A stretch of DNA of 26,475 bases from Nitrospirota bacterium (GCA_004298625.1 SCSY01000104.1:1-26475), one strand, 5' to 3'; shown: positions 1 through 7,988, numbered from the stretch's first letter. Translations and numbers: made by a program. Notes: a model not told the origin generated them from the sequence alone.

Positions 1-2
1 AA

Positions 3-89
3 TTTGAGAGAGATTTAGGTGCCGGTTTTTTCTATAACGAAATTTTTCGGATTCCTTTCGTTAATGGAGAGATTATTTTTAGTGTATAA
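3..89 (+). CDS. 3' end of an unidentified upstream gene (partial)
   Basis: One frame is open from the left edge for 28 codons and ends at TAA 87-89. The encoded tail is protein-like: it begins F-E-R-D-L-G-A-G and ends G-E-I-I-F-S-V, with alternating hydrophobic residues typical of a terminal beta strand. The other two forward frames stop within the first 20 bases. I do not recognise a family from so short a tail. The stop codon overlaps the -10 hexamer proposed for the next gene. A chance open frame of this length is possible. Confidence 0.4.
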   Translation, partial: FERDLGAGFFYNEIFRIPFVNGEIIFSV

Positions 90-90
90 T
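61..90 (+). promoter_or_regulatory. Putative sigma-70 promoter for the isocitrate dehydrogenase gene
   Basis: A perfect TATAAT lies at 85-90. A poor -35 match, TTAATG, lies at 61-66 with an 18-nt spacer. Transcription would start near 97 and give a leader of about 70 nt. The -10 overlaps the stop codon of the partial upstream frame. The call rests almost entirely on the -10 hexamer. Confidence 0.42.
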
Positions 91-165
91 ACTATCTACA
101 GCAAATAGAAATCTTGAAATTTTTGAGTTAAAGGAAATTTAAGGAGCGACGACTATGGAGAGTTT

Positions 166-1272
166 ATGTACACAATAACCCTTATCCCCGGCGACGGCGT
201 AGGCCCAGAGATAGCTGAGGCGACGAGGCGCGTAATAGAGGCAACCGGAGTGCAGATAAAATGGGATATTCAGGACGCCGGCGAGGACGTTTATCGGAAA
301 GAGGGCAACCCGCTTCCCGAAAGGGTAATTGACTCAATAAAAAAGAACAAGGTCGCCATCAAAGGTCCGGTAACAACTCCCGTCGGCACAGGGTTCAGGA
401 GCGTGAATGTAACGTTAAGGCAGGCGCTCGACCTTTATGCCTGTCTCAGGCCCTGCTTAAGTTTTAAAGGCGCAAGAACAAGATATGAGAATATTGATCT
501 GGTTATCGTAAGAGAAAACACGGAAGACCTTTATGCAGGCATCGAATTCCAGAAAGATTCGGAAGAGACAAAAAGACTGATAGACTTCATTGAAACCGCG
601 ACAAAGAAAAAGATCAGACATGATTCAGGGATAAGCATAAAACCAATCTCTGTTTACTGCACGGAGCGCATTGTAAGATTTGCATTTGAATACGCAAGGA
701 AAAATAAGAGAAAGAAAGTCACCGCAGTTCACAAAGCAAATATAATGAAATATTCGGACGGGCTTTTCCTTGAGGTGGCAAGAAAGGTCGCTGCAAATTA
801 CAGCGATATAGAGTTTGAAGACAGGATTATTGACAATATGTGCATGCAGCTCGTGCAAAAACCCGAGCTATATGACGTAATGGTGCTCCCCAATTTGTAT
901 GGCGACATTGTCTCGGACCTTGCCGCGGGCCTCATCGGAGGACTCGGCCTTGCCCCGGGAGCAAATATCGGAGACGAGATGGCTGTATTTGAGCCGACAC
1001 ATGGAAGCGCGCCGAAATACAAGGGCTTGAACAAAATGAACCCTTTTGCTATGATGCTTTCAGGGGTGATGATGCTGAGACATCTCAGTGAATTCTCTGC
1101 AGCCGACAGGCTTGAAAAGGCAATTGCCTCTATTATCGAAGAGGGCAGATTTGTAACTTATGATATGAAACCAAAACCCGATGACCCGACAGCAGCAAAG
1201 ACATCCGAGGTTGCTGATGAAATTATAAAAAAGTTAAAAAGCAGTAGGGGCGAGGCGGCGCCTCGCCCCTAA
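166..1272 (+). CDS. icd: Isocitrate dehydrogenase (isocitrate/isopropylmalate dehydrogenase family)
   Basis: This enzyme oxidatively decarboxylates isocitrate to 2-oxoglutarate in the cytoplasmic TCA cycle. The N-terminal PGDGVGPE is at residues 8-15. The substrate loop S-x-N-x-x-L-R is at 79-85, as in isocitrate rather than isopropylmalate enzymes. R-E-N-T-E-D-L-Y is at 116-123, the catalytic lysine is K190, and N-L-Y-G-D with the metal aspartates is at 243-251. At the coenzyme site, T-H-G-S-A-P-K-Y (278-285) keeps the Lys-Tyr pair of NADP enzymes, but the position matching E. coli R395 is proline. The start ATG has GGAG six bases upstream; an earlier ATG at 154 opens only a seven-codon frame. 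The last ten residues (S-S-R-G-E-A-A-P-R-P) are encoded by a perfect palindrome. IDH is much likelier than LeuB or homoisocitrate dehydrogenase. Confidence 0.9.
   Translation: MYTITLIPGDGVGPEIAEATRRVIEATGVQIKWDIQDAGEDVYRKEGNPLPERVIDSIKKNKVAIKGPVTTPVGTGFRSVNVTLRQALDLYACLRPCLSFKGARTRYENIDLVIVRENTEDLYAGIEFQKDSEETKRLIDFIETATKKKIRHDSGISIKPISVYCTERIVRFAFEYARKNKRKKVTAVHKANIMKYSDGLFLEVARKVAANYSDIEFEDRIIDNMCMQLVQKPELYDVMVLPNLYGDIVSDLAAGLIGGLGLAPGANIGDEMAVFEPTHGSAPKYKGLNKMNPFAMMLSGVMMLRHLSEFSAADRLEKAIASIIEEGRFVTYDMKPKPDDPTAAKTSEVADEIIKKLKSSRGEAAPRP
1245..1271. repeat. Perfect 12-bp palindrome forming the 3' end of icd
   Basis: The left arm, TAGGGGCGAGGC (1245-1256), is the exact reverse complement of the right arm (1260-1271), with loop GGC. 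The palindrome is far more GC-rich than its surroundings, encodes the C-terminal tail of icd and overlaps its TAA stop. It looks like a REP- or MITE-type mobile palindrome that landed in the end of the gene. There is no T-run after it, so a classical terminator is unlikely. It is followed directly by two copies of the word ACACTGA (1272-1284). Confidence 0.8.
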
Positions 1273-1286
1273 CACTGACACTGATT

Positions 1287-2549
1287 ATGGACCCTCATAG
1301 CATATTCCTCTTAATCCTGATCGCCGTCTCTATCATCGCCATTGCCGTTCTTTCAAGTTCGGAATCATCCTTTATTGCCGTAAATAAAATAAGGATACGC
1401 GGGCTCCTTGAAAAAGGCGACAGCAGGGCAAAGGCCGTCCAAAAGATACTGGATGATCACGACAGGCTTTTCAGCGCTGTAATCCTCTCAGGGAACCTGT
1501 TCACCGTCCTTGCAACCTCTATCGGAACTGTCCTGGCATTGAGATACTTCGGGGAGGACGGCATAATTATCGCTACTATCGTTATGACATTCCTCACGGT
1601 TGTATTCGGAGAGCTCGCGCCAAAGACATTTGCTGTTGCCCACTCCGAAAAGGTATCTCTGCTGCTCGCAAAACCCATCGCATTTTATATTAAATTAATA
1701 TCGCCGCTCGTATGGATATTCAAGGTCTCGTCAAATCTCATTATCAGGATTCTGGGTGGAAAACAAAAATCCGTATCTCCCTTTGTAACGGAAGAAGAGA
1801 TTAAAACCATGATAACCATAGGCGAAGAAGAAGGGACCCTGGAACAGGAAGAAAAAGAGATGCTTCATAACGTCTTTGAATTCGGGGACAAGGCAGTGAC
1901 AGAGGCCATGGTTCCGCGCACAGAGATAGTCTCCATAACTGAAGAGTCAACCATAGACGATGCCCTGAAACTGGTCTCGGAATCGGGTTATTCGCGTTAT
2001 CCTGTTATTAAAGAAACCATAGATAATGTCATTGGAATCCTCTATGTAAAGGATATATTGATAAGGATGGCTGAAGGCAAAATAGAGACAAGCTCTCCCA
2101 TAACAGACCTTGTAAGAGAGGCATATTTTATACCTGAAAATAAAATGGCGACAGAACTTCTCGATGAGATGCAGAAGAATAAATTCCAGATCGCTCTAAT
2201 CATGGACGAATACGGAGGCACGGCCGGGCTTATTACTCTCGAAGACATAATAGAAGAAATCGTCGGAGGTCTTCAGGATGAGTTTGAGGCAATGGAGGCT
2301 GAAAAAGAGGTAGAGATTATTGATGAGAGGACCTTCATGGCCTCGGGAACAACAGGGCTCGATGAAGTGAATGAGCTTGCAGGCGTTGGACTCGCAAGCG
2401 AGGATTTTCATACAATCGGCGGCTTTGTATTCGGACTGTTCAGAAGACTGCCGAAGGTCGGGGAACAGGTAAAATATCATAATCTCCGTTTTCTCATACT
2501 TGAAATGGAAGATAAAAAGATAGAAAAGATCAAGATTACGAAACTTTAA
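1287..2549 (+). CDS. CNNM/CorC (HlyC) family membrane protein
   Basis: This is an inner-membrane protein of the family proposed to export or sense magnesium or cobalt, often mis-annotated as hemolysin. An N-terminal DUF21/CNNM domain carries about four hydrophobic segments (roughly 5-25, 62-82, 92-112 and 128-153). A cytoplasmic CBS-domain pair follows (about 205-330), with the signatures M-V-P-R-T-E-I (208-214) and D-E-Y-G-G-T-A-G-L-I-T-L-E-D (307-320). The C-terminal CorC_HlyC domain ends the protein at residue 420, a normal family length. No Shine-Dalgarno motif precedes the ATG; the 14-nt gap after icd is filled by a short repeat, so translation may be coupled to icd. The gene converges on the next one with an 11-bp gap and no visible terminator. 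Confidence 0.92.
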   Translation: MDPHSIFLLILIAVSIIAIAVLSSSESSFIAVNKIRIRGLLEKGDSRAKAVQKILDDHDRLFSAVILSGNLFTVLATSIGTVLALRYFGEDGIIIATIVMTFLTVVFGELAPKTFAVAHSEKVSLLLAKPIAFYIKLISPLVWIFKVSSNLIIRILGGKQKSVSPFVTEEEIKTMITIGEEEGTLEQEEKEMLHNVFEFGDKAVTEAMVPRTEIVSITEESTIDDALKLVSESGYSRYPVIKETIDNVIGILYVKDILIRMAEGKIETSSPITDLVREAYFIPENKMATELLDEMQKNKFQIALIMDEYGGTAGLITLEDIIEEIVGGLQDEFEAMEAEKEVEIIDERTFMASGTTGLDEVNELAGVGLASEDFHTIGGFVFGLFRRLPKVGEQVKYHNLRFLILEMEDKKIEKIKITKL

Positions 2550-2560
2550 CACAAAGAAAC

Positions 2561-3424
2561 TTATTTTTTAATTCCCGCCCTTTTTATGAGGTCGAATACA
2601 GGCTGATAATCAGAGGCCGTAGTCTCGATAAATCTCAGGGCGCCGAATTTCTCCAGGACAATCTTACCCTTTGGATCCTTATCCATATCAAGCAGAGCGC
2701 TTTTAAATTTTCCCTTCAGCTTCCTGTTAAGGTCCTTTCTGACACATAACCCATTCGAAGGGACCTTGGGAGACTCGGCAAGTATTATAAGCTCCCTGTC
2801 GAGCCCGGGATCATTCCGCTTCAGCTTGTCGTAAACGCTGTGTTTTGCAGCGCCTACATCAGCCTTTTTGTTAAGCACCGCATATATTGCCGCATCATGG
2901 CTCCCGGCAAAATAATATTCCCTGAAATATTTGTCTATATCCTGCACGCCGTTTTCCTTAAAATAAGCTATGGGGAAGATATATCCTGCAGTGGTAGCCT
3001 TATCCACAAATGCCATCCTCTTACCCTTCATATCTTTCACATTTCTTATACCGCTGTCTTTTCTTACAAATATATATCCATGATATGTTGATGAGCCGTC
3101 CAGATTTACGGGCCTGGCCAGGGGCTCAACACCAAGCTGCTCGATAGCCGTAGCGCCCGTGAACGAGCCGAAAAAAGCCCCATCCAGATTAAGAGACCTG
3201 AACCTCTCAACTGTGCCTCCGTATTTGCTGAATATTGTGAGTTTAACCTTAACGCCTGTTTTTTCCGACAGGTAATCCGCCAGGGGACTAAACCTCTCCC
3301 TCTGCTTGAATACATTCACCTCAGGGATAAGGCCTATGAGCAGTTCATCCTGCTCTGCAAAAGCTGCGGCAGGAAAAAATAAAAATCCAGCCAATATAAC
3401 AATTAAAAAATATTGCTTGCACAT
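2561..3424 (-). CDS. PhnD-like periplasmic substrate-binding protein
   Basis: This belongs to the phosphate/phosphite/phosphonate-type (PhnD/PtxB) binding-protein superfamily. It has a hydrophobic signal sequence with a likely cut after A-F-A at residue 23. Family-like stretches include L-I-G-L-I-P-E-V-N near 29-37 and D-G-A-F-F-G-S-F, followed by a hinge region rich in K-G-K-R-M-A-F-V. Its 287 residues match the usual length. No ABC permease or ATPase gene adjoins it, so an orphan sensor-type role (as for binding proteins that feed histidine kinases) is as likely as transport. The ligand cannot be told from the sequence. It lies 15 nt downstream of the PpiC-type lipoprotein gene and is probably co-transcribed with it. 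Confidence 0.82.
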   Translation of the reverse strand: MCKQYFLIVILAGFLFFPAAAFAEQDELLIGLIPEVNVFKQRERFSPLADYLSEKTGVKVKLTIFSKYGGTVERFRSLNLDGAFFGSFTGATAIEQLGVEPLARPVNLDGSSTYHGYIFVRKDSGIRNVKDMKGKRMAFVDKATTAGYIFPIAYFKENGVQDIDKYFREYYFAGSHDAAIYAVLNKKADVGAAKHSVYDKLKRNDPGLDRELIILAESPKVPSNGLCVRKDLNRKLKGKFKSALLDMDKDPKGKIVLEKFGALRFIETTASDYQPVFDLIKRAGIKK

Positions 3425-3439
3425 AATTTATCTCCTCCT

Positions 3440-4357
3440 TCAGCCTTTTTTCGGCAGCTCTATCTTTGCATTCTTCCTCGCATCCTGAAGCCATGACTGG
3501 AATGCGTCTCTTGCCTTTTGCTGTGTCAGTTGATGTTCTATATTCTCCTTAACCTCATCAAAGGATCGTATCTTTTTTTCTTTCTTATCCATGACCTTGA
3601 TAATATAATAACCTTCTCTTCCCTTTATGGGGCCCCCGGCTGTGCCTGTTTTGATCTTTGTTATCGCCTTAGCCATATCCGCAGGAAATGTATCCAGGGT
3701 AATCCACCCCGTCTCTCTTTCGCCGGGACCTGTATGCCCTGCGGGGTATTTATCGGCCATTTCTTCAAAACTTGCGCCCTTATCAATCTCCTTTTTAATC
3801 CTCTTCGCCTCTTCAATATTAGTTGCCTTTATAATGGAAAGCCGCATCTGCTCGGCAACGGCAAAAGTCCGGAGGTTATTATCGTAATACCCCTTAAGCT
3901 CTTCTTCGGAAACAGAGACGCTTCTGGACAGGCTGTCCTTGAATTTGCCCACAATTAAATCTTTCTCTATGGATTTAAGCACAATATCTTTGCTCAGACC
4001 TTTTTGCTTAAGCCTCTGGAGATAATCCGCCTCTTTTAGAAATGCCTTAACCATATTATTGTATGCATTCATTACCTCCTTTTTATCTACCCTTATCTTC
4101 TCTTTCTTCGCTGCCTGAAGCATCAGCTTTTCATTGATAAGCTGATCGAGCAGTTCCTGCTGCATCGTATTATGAATGCCCCCGCTTTGAAGCATCTTTG
4201 AGTCTTCCTTTATTCCCGCGTGCTTTAACAGAACCTTGATGTCCTTCTGTGTTATGGCCTCGCCGTTCACCCTTGCCACGACAGGCTCTCTCGAACATCC
4301 CAAAAATAAAAAAATTCCGATTATTAATAATGCCGGTTTCAATCTCGAATACATCAT
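3440..4357 (-). CDS. PpiC/SurA-type peptidyl-prolyl isomerase lipoprotein
   Basis: This is a foldase that probably acts at the periplasmic face of a membrane. The N-terminus has a lipobox, L-F-L-G-C, with the acylated cysteine at residue 21. A SurA-like N-terminal chaperone region follows (about 28-150, including A-R-V-N-G-E-A-I-T). A parvulin domain lies at about 165-255, with G-E-R-E-T-G-W and a terminal G-Y-Y-I-I-K-V-M strand. The 305 residues match PrsA/SurA-like lipoproteins. The start is one of two tandem ATGs, with GGGAG about five bases upstream. It leads a two-gene unit with the PhnD-like protein, which might be one of its clients. The promoter at 4391-4419 is well formed. Confidence 0.88.
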   Translation of the reverse strand: MMYSRLKPALLIIGIFLFLGCSREPVVARVNGEAITQKDIKVLLKHAGIKEDSKMLQSGGIHNTMQQELLDQLINEKLMLQAAKKEKIRVDKKEVMNAYNNMVKAFLKEADYLQRLKQKGLSKDIVLKSIEKDLIVGKFKDSLSRSVSVSEEELKGYYDNNLRTFAVAEQMRLSIIKATNIEEAKRIKKEIDKGASFEEMADKYPAGHTGPGERETGWITLDTFPADMAKAITKIKTGTAGGPIKGREGYYIIKVMDKKEKKIRSFDEVKENIEHQLTQQKARDAFQSWLQDARKNAKIELPKKG

Positions 4358-4390
4358 ATCCGCTCCCTTTCCTTTACACGAATCTTCGGT

Positions 4391-4419
4391 ATTTTAATAA
4401 TTATTTAGCATTAGTTCAA
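4391..4419 (-). promoter_or_regulatory. Sigma-70 promoter for the PpiC lipoprotein / PhnD-like unit
   Basis: On the minus strand, TTGAAC (4419-4414) and TAAAAT (4396-4391) are separated by exactly 17 nt. Transcription would begin near 4384, giving a leader of about 27 nt before the ATG at 4357. This is the best promoter in the divergent gap at 4358-4477. For the plus-strand gene only a weak TATTAT at 4441-4446 without a -35 can be seen. Confidence 0.6.
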
Positions 4420-4477
4420 GGATTTTTACGGGTTTTCTGGTATTATTTGTTCAATAAACCTTAACCGGAGGTATGGA

Positions 4478-5860
4478 TTGAAGATACGATTTCTCGGCGG
4501 CGCAAGGACTGTAACTGGGACATGTTTTTACCTGGAGACGCCTGGACTGAAAATGCTGGTTGACTGCGGCATGTATCAGGGCGAAGATGCTTATGACATA
4601 AATAGAGAAAATTTTGCATTTGAACCAAAGGAGATAGACTGCCTTTTTCTTACACATGCCCATATAGATCACAGTGGGCTTGTGCCGAAGCTTGTCAGGG
4701 ATGGTTTCAGGGGAAAAATAATAGCAACCTCCGCAACCATAGACCTTGCCGAGTTGATGCTTTATGATTCAGCGCATATTCAGGAAACAGACTCTGTCTG
4801 GCAGTCTAAAAAGGCATTAAGAGCCGGCAAAGAGCCCGTGCTTCCGCTTTACACTGTTGAAGATATAAGAGCATCGGTCCCTCTTTTTACAAGAACACCT
4901 TACGGGAAGATCGAACACCTCGGCAAAGGCATAAAATACAGATTTCTTGACGCGGGTCATATCCTCGGCTCGGGCAGTCTCGAGATGTGGTTTCAGGACG
5001 GCCCCATGGAGAAAAAAATAATCTTTTCAGGGGATATAGGCAAAAAGGGAAACCCTATTATCAATGACCCCGGCACGGCAACGGAATCCAACTATATCGT
5101 CATGGAATCCACCTACGGCAACAGGCTGCACAAGAATATGGATAAGACCATTGATGAGCTTTTAGAGGCAATAAAGGTAACCTTCAAAAAAGGCGGGAAT
5201 ATCATAATCCCTGCATTCGCTATCGGGAGGACCCAGGATTTACTCTATGTGCTTAACAGGTTAGTCCGTGAAAAAAGGCTTTATAACATCAATGTCTATA
5301 TAGACAGCCCGCTGGCTGAAAAGGCGACAAAGACATACCTTGCACATCCCGAATGTTTTGATGAGGAGGCGAAGAGGCTTATCAGCGGCAATATTATCGG
5401 CGATGCCATCAAAGTTAAATTCACGCATTCGGTGGATGAATCCATAGCGCTGAACAATATTAAATCCCAGGCCATAATCATTGCAGGCAGCGGCATGTGC
5501 GAGGGCGGAAGGGTAAAACATCACCTGAAGCATAACCTGTGGAGGGCGGAGAGCAGCGTTATCTTCGTGGGATTTCAGACCAGGGGTTCTCTCGGCAGAA
5601 GGATCGTCGACGGCGCAAAGAGGGTTCATATCTTCGGGGAGGAGATAGCGGTAAAGGCAAAGATATATACCGTCGGGGGGTTCTCTGCCCACGCCGACCA
5701 GAAAGGGCTTCTTGAATGGCTTTCATCATTCAAAGACAGCCCTATGGTCTTTGTGGTTCACGGTGAAGAAGAAACAGCGCTCACTTTTTCAGGGATAGTA
5801 AAAGAGCGCTATGGATTTTTGACGCATGTGCCAAACAAAGGGGAATCCTACGAATTGTAA
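4478..5860 (+). CDS. MBL/beta-CASP RNA-processing exonuclease-like protein
   Basis: This is a cytoplasmic metallo-beta-lactamase-fold nuclease of the CPSF-73/TTHA0252 type, expected to cut or trim RNA with two zinc ions. Metal motifs are H-A-H-I-D-H (60-65), G-H-I-L-G-S-G (160-166), S-G-D-I-G (184-188) and V-H-G-E-E-E (427-432). Beta-CASP motifs are E-S-T-Y-G (210-214), P-A-F-A-I-G-R (245-251), G-S-G-M-C-E-G-G (337-344) and G-F-S-A-H-A-D (401-407). The length of 460 is normal. The start is TTG: GGAGG at 4467-4471 lies six bases before it, while the ATG at 4473 is followed at once by a stop. The gene converges on the next one with a 7-bp gap. Confidence 0.93.
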   Translation: MKIRFLGGARTVTGTCFYLETPGLKMLVDCGMYQGEDAYDINRENFAFEPKEIDCLFLTHAHIDHSGLVPKLVRDGFRGKIIATSATIDLAELMLYDSAHIQETDSVWQSKKALRAGKEPVLPLYTVEDIRASVPLFTRTPYGKIEHLGKGIKYRFLDAGHILGSGSLEMWFQDGPMEKKIIFSGDIGKKGNPIINDPGTATESNYIVMESTYGNRLHKNMDKTIDELLEAIKVTFKKGGNIIIPAFAIGRTQDLLYVLNRLVREKRLYNINVYIDSPLAEKATKTYLAHPECFDEEAKRLISGNIIGDAIKVKFTHSVDESIALNNIKSQAIIIAGSGMCEGGRVKHHLKHNLWRAESSVIFVGFQTRGSLGRRIVDGAKRVHIFGEEIAVKAKIYTVGGFSAHADQKGLLEWLSSFKDSPMVFVVHGEEETALTFSGIVKERYGFLTHVPNKGESYEL

Positions 5861-5867
5861 AAAATAC

Positions 5868-6188
5868 TTATTTTACTCTTGCGCCTGCTTTAATCTGCTT
5901 CTCAGGAGAGATTACCGCCAGATTCCCTTCTTCATCAGATGCCGCAAGGAGCATGCCGTTTGATTCCACTCCCATGAGTTTTGCAGGCTCAAGGTTCGTG
6001 ACAACCACAATGGTCTTGCCGATTAAATCTTCTGGCGAATATGCCTTGCCGATGCCTGCGACAATCTGCCGCTCCTCGCCTGTATCAACCTTCATAACGA
6101 TTAATTTGTTTGATTTCTCGACCCTCTGAGCCTCAAGCACCTTGCCTGTCTTCAGTTCTACTTTTGCGAAATCTTCTATTGTTATCAT
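5868..6188 (-). CDS. Free-standing tRNA-binding domain protein (MetRS beta / CsaA type)
   Basis: These 106 residues form a single OB-fold tRNA-binding domain like the C-terminal extension of methionyl-tRNA synthetase. Typical segments are V-E-L-K-T-G-K-V (10-17), E-R-Q-I-V-A-G-I, V-V-T-N-L-E-P-A-K-L-M-G and S-N-G-M-L-L-A-A. It would dimerise and raise tRNA affinity, either for a MetG lacking its own domain elsewhere in the genome or, less likely, as a CsaA-type chaperone. Its ATG overlaps the coaD stop by four bases, so translation is probably coupled. It is the last gene of the minus-strand run. Confidence 0.88.
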   Translation of the reverse strand: MITIEDFAKVELKTGKVLEAQRVEKSNKLIVMKVDTGEERQIVAGIGKAYSPEDLIGKTIVVVTNLEPAKLMGVESNGMLLAASDEEGNLAVISPEKQIKAGARVK

Positions 6189-6667
6189 CTCCTGAATTTC
6201 TTCTCCAATGCCTTTTCAACAACATCAGGGACAAGCCCTTTTACTGAGCCTCCGAGCGACGCAACTTCCTTAATTATGGTTGATGTCAGGAACGTATATT
6301 CTTCGGAAGGCATCATAAAAACCGTCTCGATCTTAAGATCCAGCTTCCTGTTCATCAGCGCCATCTGAAGTTCATATTCGAAGTCAGACACGGCACGGAG
6401 TCCTCTTATAACCGCAATTCCTTTTTTCGATTTTACATATTCAACCAATAGACCATCGAATGCCTCAACCCTTACGTTTTTAAAACTCTTAACAGCATCC
6501 TCCACCAGTTTCAGCCTTTCCTTAATCTTGAAAAGGGGCTGTTTTTTAGGAGAAGCGGCAACTGCGATAATGACCTCGTCAAATATCCTCAATCCTCTTT
6601 TAACAAGGTCAATGTGGCCGTTTGTTATAGGATCAAAAGTTCCCGGACAAATCGCTGTTTTTTTCAT
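6185..6667 (-). CDS. coaD: Phosphopantetheine adenylyltransferase
   Basis: This enzyme transfers AMP from ATP to 4'-phosphopantetheine, giving dephospho-CoA, the penultimate step of coenzyme A synthesis. The nucleotidyltransferase motif P-G-T-F-D-P (8-13) is followed by N-G-H (16-18), with T10 and H18 as the expected catalytic pair. R-G-L-R (88-91) and L-T-S-T-I-I-K-E (127-134) are the further substrate-binding segments. The 160 residues match the family exactly. The gene starts on the last base of the rsmD stop codon, and the rsmD-coaD pairing is a classic bacterial gene order. Confidence 0.96.
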   Translation of the reverse strand: MKKTAICPGTFDPITNGHIDLVKRGLRIFDEVIIAVAASPKKQPLFKIKERLKLVEDAVKSFKNVRVEAFDGLLVEYVKSKKGIAVIRGLRAVSDFEYELQMALMNRKLDLKIETVFMMPSEEYTFLTSTIIKEVASLGGSVKGLVPDVVEKALEKKFRR

Positions 6668-7236
6668 TATTCCTTCCTGAACAATGTTAACACAGTATCG
6701 CCGTACTTGTAATCTTTTTTCTTCCTGAGCTTCCCTATTTCATCGGGAAGTTTCTTCCTGGAAAAATGCTCGGCTATTATAATGCCTTCTTCCCCGAGCA
6801 ATTCTCCGTCGGACAATAGCGAAAGAACGTCATCGAGCTCGGTCGAATGATAAGGCGGGTCAAGGAATATGACATCGCCCTTCAATCCTTCGTCCGTGGC
6901 CTCTCTAACAAAATCAAGCGCAGTGCTTTTCAGTATATCGGCCGTTGAACCGCATCCGCAATCCGCTGCCGCCTTTCTTATTAACTCCACCCTTTTCTTG
7001 TCCGATTCGACAAAAAAAACCTTCCCGGCGCCTCTGCTGATCGCCTCGAACCCAACAGCGCCTGTCCCCGCATAAAGGTCAATAAACACAGCGCCTCTGA
7101 TTTTTTCCCGCAGGATATTAAAGACAGCCTCTCTCACTTTTGACGACGTCGGCCTGAGTTCGCCCTCTTTTGCAAATCTCAGAGCCTTAACCGAGCTTAC
7201 TTTCCTTCCCTTTAAATTTCCAGCGGAGATTCTCAT
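6667..7236 (-). CDS. rsmD: 16S rRNA (guanine(966)-N(2))-methyltransferase
   Basis: This enzyme methylates N2 of G966 in 16S rRNA during 30S assembly, using S-adenosylmethionine. The N-terminal R-I-S-A-G-N-L-K-G-R resembles the family opening. R-P-T-S-S-K-V-R-E-A-V-F-N (28-40) is the family signature. The SAM-binding segment D-L-Y-A-G-T-G-A-V-G is at 53-62 and the catalytic D-P-P-Y at 126-129. The length of 189 is normal. GGAGG lies about 12 bases before the ATG, a rather long spacing. It sits 52 nt after purN and abuts coaD. Confidence 0.95.
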   Translation of the reverse strand: MRISAGNLKGRKVSSVKALRFAKEGELRPTSSKVREAVFNILREKIRGAVFIDLYAGTGAVGFEAISRGAGKVFFVESDKKRVELIRKAAADCGCGSTADILKSTALDFVREATDEGLKGDVIFLDPPYHSTELDDVLSLLSDGELLGEEGIIIAEHFSRKKLPDEIGKLRKKKDYKYGDTVLTLFRKE

Positions 7237-7288
7237 CGGATTGTATAACCTCCAGGCGGGGCATAGTGTTTAAGCCTGATTATCATTC

Positions 7289-7939
7289 CTAATTTCTATA
7301 CGGTGGATTTACGATATCCGATGAGACTGAAGCATGGTCTTTTATCTTCACCTTTTTCCCGTCTATCCCGATCCTTCCTTCGGCAAAAAGCCTTACAGCC
7401 TCAGGATAAATCTTATGCTCAAAACTCAATATCCGCTCGGAAAGCGTGTCCTCTGTATCATCAGGAAATACAGGCACTGCCGCCTGAATGATAACTGGGC
7501 CGGTATCCATGCCCTCATCTACAAAATGCACGGTGCAGCCTGAAATCTTCACGCCGTAATCAAGCGCCTGTTTCTGGCCGTGCAGCCCGGGAAACGATGG
7601 AAGCAGCGCAGGATGTATGTTCATTATCCTATAGGGGAATGCATCTATCAGAGGCTTTCTTACAATCCTCATAAACCCTGCAAGAATGACAAGCTCAACG
7701 CCCCTTGCCTTCAGTTCAGCCGCTATTTTTTTAAAAAAATCATCCGTTGAGGCAAATTCTTTTGGATTTATGAAGAGATCTTTTATATTATGTTTCTTAG
7801 CCCTCTCGATTGCAAAGGCGGAAGGATTGTCGGTAATCAACAGTTCTATGGACGCATCGAGATTTCCTTTTTCTATTGCATCTATTATCGCCTGAAAATT
7901 GGAGCCGCGGCCTGACGCCAGCACTCCTGCCTTTAACAT
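7289..7939 (-). CDS. purN: Phosphoribosylglycinamide formyltransferase
   Basis: This enzyme formylates GAR to FGAR with 10-formyl-tetrahydrofolate in purine synthesis. S-G-R-G-S-N (9-14) binds the phosphate. The catalytic triad known from E. coli is present as N107 and H109 (in M-N-I-H-P-A-L-L-P) and D145 (in M-D-T-G-P). The 216 residues fit the family. It follows the SurA-type gene by 49 nt in which no promoter stands out. No other purine gene is adjacent, so the clustering appears to be general housekeeping. Confidence 0.96.
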   Translation of the reverse strand: MLKAGVLASGRGSNFQAIIDAIEKGNLDASIELLITDNPSAFAIERAKKHNIKDLFINPKEFASTDDFFKKIAAELKARGVELVILAGFMRIVRKPLIDAFPYRIMNIHPALLPSFPGLHGQKQALDYGVKISGCTVHFVDEGMDTGPVIIQAAVPVFPDDTEDTLSERILSFEHKIYPEAVRLFAEGRIGIDGKKVKIKDHASVSSDIVNPPYRN

Positions 7940-7988
7940 TATTAACGCCCCCTATTTGCGAGTGTGCACAATCGAGCCGAACAGCAGC

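Noticed and set aside
154..177. ATG at 154 as the icd start, after AAGGAG
   Set aside because: It opens a seven-codon frame ending in TAA. It could be a tiny leader ORF, but nothing else supports that.
1245..1271. icd palindrome as a transcription terminator
   Set aside because: No T-run follows on either strand and the next gene starts 16 bases later on the same strand.
3518..3958. Long plus-strand open frame opposite the PpiC lipoprotein gene
   Set aside because: It is a shadow frame of a well-supported gene, without a ribosome-binding site or a recognisable family.
4441..4446. TATTAT as the promoter -10 of the MBL/beta-CASP gene
   Set aside because: No acceptable -35 and no TG extension; too weak to annotate as a feature.
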